5,163 bases of DNA from an uncultured Flavobacteriaceae bacterium (GCA_945788155.1 CALZKX010000310.1:1-5163); one strand, 5' to 3'; counted from the first letter of the stretch, positions 1-5,163 are shown. Notes: generated by a model not told the origin, from the letters alone. A program made the numbers and translations.

Positions 1-1
1 T

Positions 2-67
2 ATAATTAGTGTTAAGGCATATATAAAAAGTTTACAGTTAAAGCGTAAAGCTTCTGTAATGAGTTAA
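2..67 (+). CDS. C-terminal end of an upstream gene, possibly 2-isopropylmalate synthase-like (partial)
   Basis: The frame starting at base 2 is open from the window edge to a TAA at 65-67, while the other two plus frames hit stops within the first nine bases. It encodes 21 residues ending IISVKAYIKSLQLKRKASVMS. The stretch 'IISVKAYIKSL' resembles the last helix of the LeuA regulatory domain, where family members often read like 'DII-aSvkAYinaLn'. This comparison is from memory and short, so the product is tentative. A strong hairpin terminator begins about 28 bases after the stop, which supports this being a real gene end. It would be the last gene of its transcription unit, separate from polA. 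The rest of the gene lies outside the window. Confidence 0.45.
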   Translation: MISVKAYIKSLQLKRKASVMS

Positions 68-95
68 TTCATTTTAACAGAATAGTAAAATAGCA

Positions 96-135
96 AAAAT
101 GCCTCTGAAAAAATTCAGAGGCATTTTATTTTTAG
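96..135 (+). terminator. Strong hairpin transcription terminator
   Basis: A perfect 14-base-pair stem (96-109 with 114-127) closes a four-base AAAA loop, with GCCTCTGA as the GC-containing core. It is followed by a T-rich run (ATTTTTAG, 128-135). This is the classic intrinsic terminator form and it sits just after the stop of the left-edge gene. The 5' flank is A-rich (AGCAAAAA), so on the minus strand the same hairpin is followed by U's. It may therefore also end transcription coming leftward from the asparaginase-like remnant. Confidence 0.9.
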
Positions 136-137
136 TT

Positions 138-170
138 ACATCTCACAAACTGTGTAAATTTGCGAGATAT
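138..170. repeat. Imperfect inverted repeat / weak hairpin
   Basis: ACATCTCACAAA (138-149) pairs with TTTGCGAGATAT (159-170) at 10 of 12 positions around a nine-base spacer. A short T-run (TTTTTAATTATTTTT) follows on the plus strand at 174-188. It could be a second, weaker terminator or the remains of a regulatory operator. It lies between the strong terminator and the end of the decayed minus-strand gene. Function is unknown. Confidence 0.4.
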
Positions 171-186
171 AGCTTTTTAATTATTT

Positions 187-440
187 TTATATAGAGATTT
201 CTACTTCGTCTCTTAAAGCGTTACTCATATCTTCATTATTAAATAAAGGCGTATCTTCAAGAAGTTTCACTGCAACCTAAACTGCATCCAACGCTGAACC
301 TCCCTTTTTAAGAATTTCATATCTTTTTTCTCTTGCTATTTTTAACGCTAGTCTATATTGTGAGTCTCCATCTCAGGAGTCATTAAGCCTTTAACCTAAA
401 CTCCTGCGCCTCCATGAATGGCAATTGAGAAGTTGTTCAT
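187..440 (-). pseudogene. Isoaspartyl peptidase / plant-type L-asparaginase, truncated and frameshifted remnant
   Basis: Read leftward from an ATG at 440-438, the sequence gives MNNFSIAIHGGAGV, a TAG at 398-396, then VKGLMTPEMET. After a one-base loss near 361-365 it continues as QYRLALKIAREKRYEILKKG and GSALDAV, a second TAG at 279-277, then VAVKLLEDTPLFN, ending at a TAA at 189-187. The 'AIHGGAG' start, 'GGSALDAV..AVK.LED.PLFN' core and their spacing are hallmarks of N-terminal-nucleophile asparaginases (IaaA/Asn2 family), which cleave isoaspartyl dipeptides and asparagine. Functional members are roughly 300 residues and self-cleave before a catalytic threonine far downstream. Only about 75 family residues remain, and that threonine region is absent. 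The last 15 codons (EDMSNALRDEVEISI) do not match the family as I know it and may be deletion-junction sequence. The combination of two stops, a frameshift and loss of the catalytic half makes this a dead gene. Confidence 0.85.
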
Positions 441-539
441 TTGAAATTGTTTAGGGTCGAAAATCACAAATTGCAATCCAAATAACATTCATTAAAGCAT
501 AAGTTTTTGTAGTTTTATAATCTTCAAAAAACAAATTCA
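441..539. promoter_or_regulatory. Divergent intergenic region upstream of polA
   Basis: These 99 bases separate the start of the decayed asparaginase gene (minus strand) from the polA start (plus strand) and should hold the polA promoter. The sequence is A/T-rich. The best match to the Bacteroidota -7 element TAnnTTTG on the plus strand is TAAGTTTT at 500-507, one mismatch off, but I found no TTG at the proper -33 distance, so I do not call a defined promoter. No Shine-Dalgarno motif precedes polA. The leader reads CAAAAAACAAATTCA before the ATG, which is typical of A-rich Bacteroidota leaders. Confidence 0.4.
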
Positions 540-3404
540 ATGTCAGAACAAAAACGTCTCTTTTTAGTCGATGCTTACGCTTTAATTTTTCGTGGTTACT
601 ATGCTTTTATAAAAAACCCAAGAATTAATTCAAAAGGGGTCGATACTTCAGCCATTATGGGTTTTATGAACTCACTATTGGATGTGATTAAACGTGAACG
701 ACCAGACCATTTGGCTGTTTGTTTTGACAAAGGCGGAAGTGTAGATAGGGTCGAAATGTTTGAAGCTTACAAGGCCAATCGAGATGAAACACCTGAAGCC
801 ATTAAAATTGCCGTACCTTATATACAAGACATTCTAAAAGCCATGCATATTCCTATTATGGTTAAAGAAGGCTTTGAGGCAGATGATGTTATAGGAACGC
901 TCTCTAAACAAGCAGAAAAAGAAGGTTATAAAACCTTTATGGTCACTCCTGATAAGGATTTTGCACAACTAGTTTCTGAAAATATTTTTATGTACAAGCC
1001 CGTTTTTGGTGGTGGTTATGAAACTTGGGGAATTCCAGAAGTACAAAAGAAATTTGAAGTGGAGCGCCCTGAGCAAGTGATTGATTTTTTGGGTATGATG
1101 GGAGATTCTAGCGATAATATTCCTGGGCTTCCAGGAGTTGGTGAAAAAACAGCAAAAAAATTTATAGCTGCTTATGGAAGTATGGAAGGCTTATTGGCAA
1201 ATACGCATGAACTTAAAGGAAAGATGAAGGAGAAGGTTGAAGCTTCAAAAGAGCTTGGTATGCTGTCAAAGGAATTGGCTCGCATTATGCTTGATGTTCC
1301 CGTGAAATTTGATGATAAAGATTTTGAATTGAACCACCCTGACTTTCAAAAAGTAAACGAAATTTTTCAGGAATTAGAATTTAGACGCTTAACCGACAAT
1401 TTCTTAAAAACTTTCACCACTGAATCTGAAACAAATCAAGTTGAAAAACCTTCTGAAAAATCCAAGAAAGTTTCCCCTCAGGGGAAAACGTCCGCTGCAC
1501 AAAAGGGGCTTGCAGGAGCAGGACAATTCTCTTTATTTGGAGGAAATGAAGAAACAGCAACTGAAAAAGAAACCACATCAGAATATACTAGGAAAACTGC
1601 CGAAACCACCTCACATTTTTATCAAAGTATTGCTCCAGGAATCGCTACCAAACTTTTTATTAAAAACTTAATGCAGCAAAATTCTGTGTGTTTTGATACG
1701 GAAACGACAGGAATCAACCCAATCACTGCTGAGTTGGTTGGCATTGCCTTTTCTTGGGAAGTCGGTAAAGGTTTTTACATGCCTTTCCCTGAAAATCGTG
1801 ATGAAGCACAAGAACATATCGAGATTTTGCGTCCATTTTTTGAAAATGAATCCATCGAGAAAATTGGTCAGAATTTAAAGTACGATATCAAAGTACTTGC
1901 TAAATATAATGTGGAAGTTAAAGGCAAATTGTTTGACACGATGTTAGCGCATTATTTGATTAATCCAGATATGCGTCATAACATGGATGTGCTAGCTGAA
2001 ACATACTTAAATTACACACCTATTTCAATTACCGAGCTTATTGGCAAAAAGGGCAAAAATCAACTCTCGATGCGAGAAGTTGCGTTAGAAAAACAAACCG
2101 AATATGCAGTAGAGGATGCAGATATTACACTTCAGTTAAAAGAACATTTTCAAAAAGAGTTAGGCGAAGCAAATACACAAAAACTATTTGATGAGATTGA
2201 AATTCCGCTACTTCGTGTTTTGGCGACTATGGAATTAGAAGGTATTAATCTTGATAAGGGTTTCTTGAATTCTTTATCAGAACAGCTCAACACTGATATT
2301 GCAAATCTTGAAAAAAATATTTATGATGCAGCTGGCGAAGAATTTAATATTGCATCACCAAAACAAATGGGAATTATCCTGTTTGAAAAAATGAAGTTGG
2401 TTGACAAACCAAAAAAGACAAAAACAGGTCAATATAAAACAAGTGAAGATATTTTATCTTACTTAGCTAAAGACCATGAGATTATTCGAAATATTCTAGA
2501 GTATCGTGGTTTAGCAAAACTAAAAAGCACTTATGTTGATGCCTTACCACTGCAAGTAGAACCATCCACAGGAAGAGTACATACTGATTATATGCAAACC
2601 GTTGCCGCAACAGGACGATTGAGTAGTAACAATCCTAATTTACAAAACATTCCTATTCGTACTGAACGTGGTCGACAAGTACGAAAAGCGTTTGTTCCAA
2701 GAGATGAAAACTATACACTTTTAGCAGCCGATTATTCACAAATTGAATTGCGAGTTATTGCAGCTTTTAGTAAAGAAAAAACCATGATTAATGCTTTTAA
2801 AAATGGAGAAGATATTCATGCATCGACAGCTTCAAAAGTATTTAATGTGCCTTTAAATGAAGTCACTCGCGAACAGCGTGGTAATGCTAAAACAGTAAAC
2901 TTCGGAATCATTTATGGCGTTTCAGCTTTTGGTTTAAGTAATCAAACCGATTTAAATAGAACAGAAGCTAAAGAACTCATTGACACCTATTACGAAACGT
3001 ATCCAAAATTAAAAGCATATATAAGCAAACAAGTCGATTTTGCACGTGATAATGGTTATGTAGAAACCGTTTTAGGTCGTCGTCGTTATTTAAAAGATAT
3101 TAACTCAAGAAACGCTGTGGTTAGAGGTGCTGCAGAACGAAATGCTGTAAATGCACCAATACAAGGTAGTGCCGCAGACATTATTAAAATTGCCATGATA
3201 CATATTCATGAGAAACTACAAGAAGGCGATTACAAAACTAAAATGCTCCTACAAGTGCATGATGAATTGGTTTTTGATGTTTATAAACCAGAATTGGAAG
3301 CCATTAAAACATTGGTGAAAACCGAAATGGAAAACGCCTATAAACTGGAAGTCCCTTTGGATGTTGATTTAGATGTTGGTGATAATTGGTTGGAAGCACA
3401 TTAA
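540..3404 (+). CDS. polA: DNA polymerase I (5'-3' exonuclease, 3'-5' proofreading, polymerase)
   Basis: This complete 954-residue Pol I fills repair gaps and replaces Okazaki primers in the cytoplasm. Residues 1-~290 are the FEN-type 5' nuclease, with metal-binding acids visible at D11, D63, E113/D115/D116, D138/D140 and D189/D192 and a helix-hairpin-helix at GLPGVGEKTA (196-205). A Lys/Ser/Thr/Glu-rich linker (~295-370) contains QFSLF at 329-333, like the sliding-clamp binding consensus. The 3'-5' exonuclease keeps ExoI D386/E388 (FDTETTG), ExoII D449 (NLKYD) and ExoIII Y522/D526 (YAVED), so proofreading should be active. The polymerase domain has motif A D731 (DYSQIELR), motif B R780/K784/F788/Y792 and motif C H907/D908/E909 (VHDE). 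Phe at 788 is the E. coli-like dNTP-selective state. The start at 540 gives the expected MSEQKRLFLVDAYAL opening. A diverged copy of the last ~30 codons lies downstream of the next gene, so the present 3' end may be a replacement. Confidence 0.98.
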   Translation: MSEQKRLFLVDAYALIFRGYYAFIKNPRINSKGVDTSAIMGFMNSLLDVIKRERPDHLAVCFDKGGSVDRVEMFEAYKANRDETPEAIKIAVPYIQDILKAMHIPIMVKEGFEADDVIGTLSKQAEKEGYKTFMVTPDKDFAQLVSENIFMYKPVFGGGYETWGIPEVQKKFEVERPEQVIDFLGMMGDSSDNIPGLPGVGEKTAKKFIAAYGSMEGLLANTHELKGKMKEKVEASKELGMLSKELARIMLDVPVKFDDKDFELNHPDFQKVNEIFQELEFRRLTDNFLKTFTTESETNQVEKPSEKSKKVSPQGKTSAAQKGLAGAGQFSLFGGNEETATEKETTSEYTRKTAETTSHFYQSIAPGIATKLFIKNLMQQNSVCFDTETTGINPITAELVGIAFSWEVGKGFYMPFPENRDEAQEHIEILRPFFENESIEKIGQNLKYDIKVLAKYNVEVKGKLFDTMLAHYLINPDMRHNMDVLAETYLNYTPISITELIGKKGKNQLSMREVALEKQTEYAVEDADITLQLKEHFQKELGEANTQKLFDEIEIPLLRVLATMELEGINLDKGFLNSLSEQLNTDIANLEKNIYDAAGEEFNIASPKQMGIILFEKMKLVDKPKKTKTGQYKTSEDILSYLAKDHEIIRNILEYRGLAKLKSTYVDALPLQVEPSTGRVHTDYMQTVAATGRLSSNNPNLQNIPIRTERGRQVRKAFVPRDENYTLLAADYSQIELRVIAAFSKEKTMINAFKNGEDIHASTASKVFNVPLNEVTREQRGNAKTVNFGIIYGVSAFGLSNQTDLNRTEAKELIDTYYETYPKLKAYISKQVDFARDNGYVETVLGRRRYLKDINSRNAVVRGAAERNAVNAPIQGSAADIIKIAMIHIHEKLQEGDYKTKMLLQVHDELVFDVYKPELEAIKTLVKTEMENAYKLEVPLDVDLDVGDNWLEAH

Positions 3405-3414
3405 ACTTTCATGA

Positions 3415-3759
3415 ATGCTTAAATACCAAATCTATGTTGTTGAGTTGTCTAAACGAGTGTTTACAGAAAATGCTAAGTTTAGAGCAGCAAATCCACAATT
3501 TAATGGTGTCTTGGAATGCTTATATGTTGGTATGACCAGTAAAACGCCAAAAGAGCGGTTTTTACAACACAAAACAGGCTATAGAAATAAAAAAGGACAT
3601 AAACTATCGTCAAATATTGTACAAAAATATGGTGAATATCTAAGACCTAGTCTTTATAACCACATCCCTCCATTATCGACTAGAGCAGAAGCCTTAAAAA
3701 TGGAAGAGTATTTAGCTTTAGAGCTTAGAAGAAAACGATATGCTGTTTGGTATAATTAA
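3415..3759 (+). CDS. Small GIY-YIG nuclease-like protein
   Basis: This 114-residue protein is full length for a small stand-alone GIY-YIG family. The two signature strands are QIYVVEL (5-11, where IYV stands for GIY) and LYVGMT (36-41, YVG for YIG). The helix that follows carries R48 and H52 (ERFLQHKTG). The likely metal-binding glutamate is E97 in 'AEALKMEEYLALELR', and the C-terminal 'YAVW' is also family-like. GIY-YIG domains cut or nick DNA in homing enzymes, UvrC and some restriction enzymes, but this subfamily has no characterised role that I know of. It has no separate DNA-binding domain. The ATG at 3415 lies ten bases after the polA stop with no terminator between, so co-transcription is likely. 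An ATG at 3411 is out of frame and closes after three codons. A double stop (TAATAA, 3757-3762) ends it, and a second copy of the polA tail follows at once, suggesting the gene arrived together with the present polA 3' end. Confidence 0.8.
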   Translation: MLKYQIYVVELSKRVFTENAKFRAANPQFNGVLECLYVGMTSKTPKERFLQHKTGYRNKKGHKLSSNIVQKYGEYLRPSLYNHIPPLSTRAEALKMEEYLALELRRKRYAVWYN

Positions 3760-3770
3760 TAATTTTGGTT

Positions 3771-3873
3771 AATTAGAGGAGCAATAAAACCAAAATGGAA
3801 AAATGCCTATAAACTAAAAGTACCTCTTAATCTTGATTTAGACATTGGCAATAATTGGTTAGAAGTGCATTAA
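3771..3873 (+). pseudogene. Remnant second copy of the polA 3' end
   Basis: In the frame ending at TAA 3871-3873 the sequence reads AIKPKWKNAYKLKVPLNLDL followed by DIGNNWLEVH. This matches the polA C-terminus AIK(TLVK)TEMENAYKLEVP...DVGDNWLEAH. By direct count, 3805-3873 aligns without gaps to polA 3336-3404 with 55 of 69 bases identical, and 16 of 22 residues agree. Upstream, 3781-3804 aligns to polA 3300-3335 with a net loss of 12 bases, and resemblance fades out by about 3771. There is no start codon, and the frame is closed upstream by the TAATAA that ends the GIY-YIG gene, so it is not expressed as a protein. Half of the 14 mismatches fall at third codon positions and eight are silent, as expected of tails that were once both under selection. 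The right end abuts a terminal inverted repeat. Confidence 0.93.
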
Positions 3874-3874
3874 T

Positions 3875-3892
3875 TAACGTGAGTTCGATATA
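3875..3892 (+). repeat. Left terminal inverted repeat
   Basis: TAACGTGAGTTCGATATA is the exact reverse complement of 4068-4085. The repeat begins two bases after the stop codon of the polA-tail remnant, and in its 22-base, one-mismatch form it includes that stop codon. Inside the repeat, AAAAGT (3896-3901) also has a partner, AAAGT, after the right copy when read inward. Confidence 0.9.
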
Positions 3893-3956
3893 ACTAAAAG
3901 TATATAGCCAAAATATAATTACTTGATTGTTAGTGTGATATGTGTTTATTTATTGT

Positions 3957-4042
3957 AAACACCCTCCTTGCTCCTCCCTCAAGGGAGGAATTACCAAAGA
4001 TGACATTGTCCCCTTGAGGGGGCTTTAGGGGTGTTTTTATTT
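3957..4042 (+). terminator. Nested GC-rich inverted repeat, probable bidirectional terminator
   Basis: The outer arms AAACACCC (3957-3964) and GGGTGTTT (4029-4036) are perfect complements. Inside them, TCCTCCC-TCAA-GGGAGGA (3972-3989) forms a seven-pair hairpin, and CCCC-TTGA-GGGG (4010-4021) a four-pair one. The two inner hairpins are also roughly inverted copies of each other, so either one large or two small hairpins can form. The right outer arm runs into GTTTTTATTTC, a U-tract usable as an intrinsic terminator for the polA/GIY-YIG transcript. On the opposite strand the exit sequence is GGGTGTTTACAATAAAT, a weaker U-run. CCCCTCAAGGGG-type palindromes recur between genes in flavobacterial genomes as I recall them. 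Confidence 0.6.
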
Positions 4043-4067
4043 CAATCAGCTTATAGTCAATGACTTT

Positions 4068-4085
4068 TATATCGAACTCACGTTA
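4068..4085 (-). repeat. Right terminal inverted repeat
   Basis: TATATCGAACTCACGTTA is the exact reverse complement of 3875-3892. The match continues to 4089 with one mismatch at 4086. Beyond it, 4086-4105 holds an A/T-only palindrome (TTTATATT-TTAT-AATATAAA) that is probably trivial. The remaining bases up to the convergent TIR gene stop at 4165 show no further feature. Confidence 0.9.
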
Positions 4086-4164
4086 TTTATATTTTATAAT
4101 ATAAAACTCTAAAATTTAACCATTAAGCAATAAGTCAATTTCATTTTTAGTATTAGATTACTCA

Positions 4165-5163
4165 TCATTTAGAAAGTGCTTCTTTAATATTTTCTATAAA
4201 ATTTGGGGTTACTGTTATAATTGCCACATTAATGTGTGTGTAAATTTCGGGCACACAATCAAATGAATATGCAATTGGCATGATATCCAGCAATTTTTCA
4301 ACAGAACGTTTATACGCCAAATCCATTTCATTTTTACAATGATTTTTTCCATAATATTCTTCTGACATTATTGGAACAAAGAGTTTAGAATCAACAATTC
4401 CCCACATATATTTTGAAGTGAAGGCTTCTCCAATTCCTATGCTTTTTACATCAAAGAATATATTGAGCTTTTCGCCATTTGGCTTTTTAAAATCTTTTAG
4501 AGGTTCGTAAACATTTTTTGTAACCCAATCACTGTCACCATGAGAATAGCTAATAAACAAATCATATTTTTGTGATCCTTCCGCAATTCCTGTAACTAAA
4601 AATTTATAGGCAAAACGCCATGCCAATAAAGCAGTTAAAATAATTCCAATAATGGATAAGCCTATTCGAGGAATCTTATTTTGAGATAGAAATAAAAACA
4701 CAAACAATACAAAAAAACCAATAGTTATTAAAATTGATAATAATGCCAATGCCCATGGTTTCGTCTGTAAACGTTTAACGTATTTAAATAACAAAGCGAA
4801 TATTATTGCAGCTAATAGGGCAAACACTAGGGTTTGAACAGTGTTTATAAGCATACTACTTTCGTATTGCTTAATTATTTTTTGATTCTCTCCAGCAAGT
4901 TCTTCACTTAGGGTCCAGGCTAAAAGATAAGGGCCTGGAAAAAAAACATCTGATCGATCTTCTGCACTAATTCGATCATTGGTAAGGTCACCAATAATTA
5001 TAAAATCTTTCTTTTTGAAGTCTAATTTCTCATCGCCATTTTTTGGATGTGCTTCAAATTGACCTAACTGGTTTTCCTTACCAGGATTGAATCTAAAGGT
5101 ACTTGCCTCCATTGATTCACTATTCCCTAATGGAACCAGATTATTGGTATAACTAACTGCTAA
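4165..5163 (-). CDS. CHASE2-like sensor / three-TM / TIR-domain membrane protein (5' end outside the window)
   Basis: The frame stays open from the TGA at 4165-4167 to the right edge. Although an ATG exists at 5112-5110, the 17 codons before it (LAVSYTNNLVPLGNSES) are open and read as protein, so the true start is further right. Numbering from that internal Met, residues 36-76 (DFIIIGDLTND...FFPGPYLLAWTLSEEL) resemble the end of a CHASE2 periplasmic sensor domain. Three hydrophobic helices follow at ~88-109, 121-142 and 149-171, with a basic loop (KYVKRLQTK) after the first, placing the C-terminus in the cytoplasm. Residues ~182-300 are a TIR domain: YDLFISYSHGDSDWV, IFFDVKSIGIGEAF (BB-loop region), LFVPIMSEEYYGKNHCKNE and IMPIAY. 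E262 in 'HCKNE' occupies the catalytic glutamate position of TIR NADases. TIR enzymes typically cleave NAD+ or make signalling nucleotides from it. Here activity would be gated by a periplasmic signal. The TIR call is firm, CHASE2 moderate, NADase activity inferred. It converges on the polA unit; no partner gene is visible. Confidence 0.88.
   Translation of the reverse strand, partial: LAVSYTNNLVPLGNSESMEASTFRFNPGKENQLGQFEAHPKNGDEKLDFKKKDFIIIGDLTNDRISAEDRSDVFFPGPYLLAWTLSEELAGENQKIIKQYESSMLINTVQTLVFALLAAIIFALLFKYVKRLQTKPWALALLSILITIGFFVLFVFLFLSQNKIPRIGLSIIGIILTALLAWRFAYKFLVTGIAEGSQKYDLFISYSHGDSDWVTKNVYEPLKDFKKPNGEKLNIFFDVKSIGIGEAFTSKYMWGIVDSKLFVPIMSEEYYGKNHCKNEMDLAYKRSVEKLLDIMPIAYSFDCVPEIYTHINVAIITVTPNFIENIKEALSK

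Larger units (their letters stand above)
3871..4089. mobile_element. MITE-like non-coding element with 18-bp perfect terminal inverted repeats
   Basis: The element is bounded by TAACGTGAGTTCGATATA at 3875-3892 and its exact reverse complement at 4068-4085. Allowing one mismatch, the repeats extend outward to 22 bases (3871-3892 and 4068-4089). Between them are about 175 bases without a convincing reading frame, holding a GC-rich nested inverted repeat. Size, terminal repeats and lack of genes fit a miniature inverted-repeat element mobilised in trans. I see no clear target-site duplication: the flanks are both A/T-rich but not identical. An alternative is a chromosomal intergenic repeat (REP/BIME-like) that forms a long cruciform. 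It lies between convergent transcription units (polA side and TIR gene side). Confidence 0.6.

Noticed and set aside
277..398. Stop-codon recoding (TAG as an amino acid) in the asparaginase-like gene
   Set aside because: Both in-frame stops are TAG in the same local context, which prompted the idea, but the gene also has a frameshift and lacks its catalytic half. polA and the other genes have no internal TAG, so simple decay explains it.
500..507. Defined Bacteroidota -7 promoter element for polA
   Set aside because: The TAAGTTTT match is one base off consensus and the only upstream TTG nearby (471-473) is 26 bases away, beyond the usual spacing, so it is only noted in the intergenic entry.
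1441..1671. 76-codon plus-strand reading frame inside polA
   Set aside because: It overlaps the polA linker in another frame, encodes Lys/Pro-rich low-complexity sequence from an A-rich region, and resembles no protein; it is a shadow.
1693..1878. 61-codon plus-strand reading frame inside polA
   Set aside because: It lies wholly within the well-conserved proofreading exonuclease domain of polA in a different frame, and its translation has no recognisable family features.
3795..3812. ATG GAA AAA TGC CTA TAA as a small gene start after the GIY-YIG gene
   Set aside because: It gives only five codons; the ATG is the counterpart of an internal polA methionine codon shifted by an indel in the remnant.
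3957..4021. CRISPR-like repeat pair from the two CCTC/GAGG hairpins
   Set aside because: There are only two imperfect units in inverted orientation and no regular spacers, so this is a hairpin structure rather than an array.
4086..4105. A/T-only palindrome TTTATATT-TTAT-AATATAAA as a terminator for the TIR gene
   Set aside because: The stem has no G or C and would be weak; palindromes of this kind are common by chance in such AT-rich DNA.

Overview
The window looks like a piece of a Flavobacteriaceae-type (Bacteroidota) chromosome. The DNA is AT-rich, the start codons are preceded by A/T-rich leaders without a Shine-Dalgarno motif, and the DNA polymerase I has the layout usual in this group, with a proofreading domain and a long low-complexity linker. 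No rRNA, tRNA or CRISPR array was seen. The assignment rests on these features and on protein resemblance, not on a database search.

Left part (1-539): the last 21 codons of a plus-strand gene, possibly LeuA-like, are followed by a strong hairpin terminator at 96-135. A decayed, truncated minus-strand isoaspartyl peptidase/plant-type asparaginase lies at 187-440. It keeps recognisable protein sequence but has two in-frame TAG codons, a frameshift, and most of the enzyme missing. A 99-base divergent intergenic region then leads into polA.

Middle (540-3873): polA encodes a complete 954-residue DNA polymerase I with all three catalytic activities apparently intact. Ten bases after its stop is a small GIY-YIG nuclease-like gene (3415-3759). 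Directly after that gene lies a second, diverged copy of the last ~30 codons of polA (about 3771-3873), with no start codon. The small gene is therefore sandwiched between two polA 3' ends, the footprint expected if a 'polA tail + GIY-YIG gene' segment displaced the original tail.

Right part (3871-5163): a ~219-base non-coding element with 18-base perfect terminal inverted repeats and a nested GC-rich hairpin core sits immediately after the polA remnant, between convergent genes. Beyond it, on the minus strand and running off the right edge, is a membrane protein with a CHASE2-like periplasmic sensor region, three transmembrane helices and a cytoplasmic TIR (Toll/interleukin-receptor) domain that keeps the putative NADase glutamate. 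This looks like a sensor-effector protein of the kind found in bacterial stress or defence systems. The parts with most novelty are the polA/GIY-YIG/polA-tail arrangement and the CHASE2-TIR fusion.
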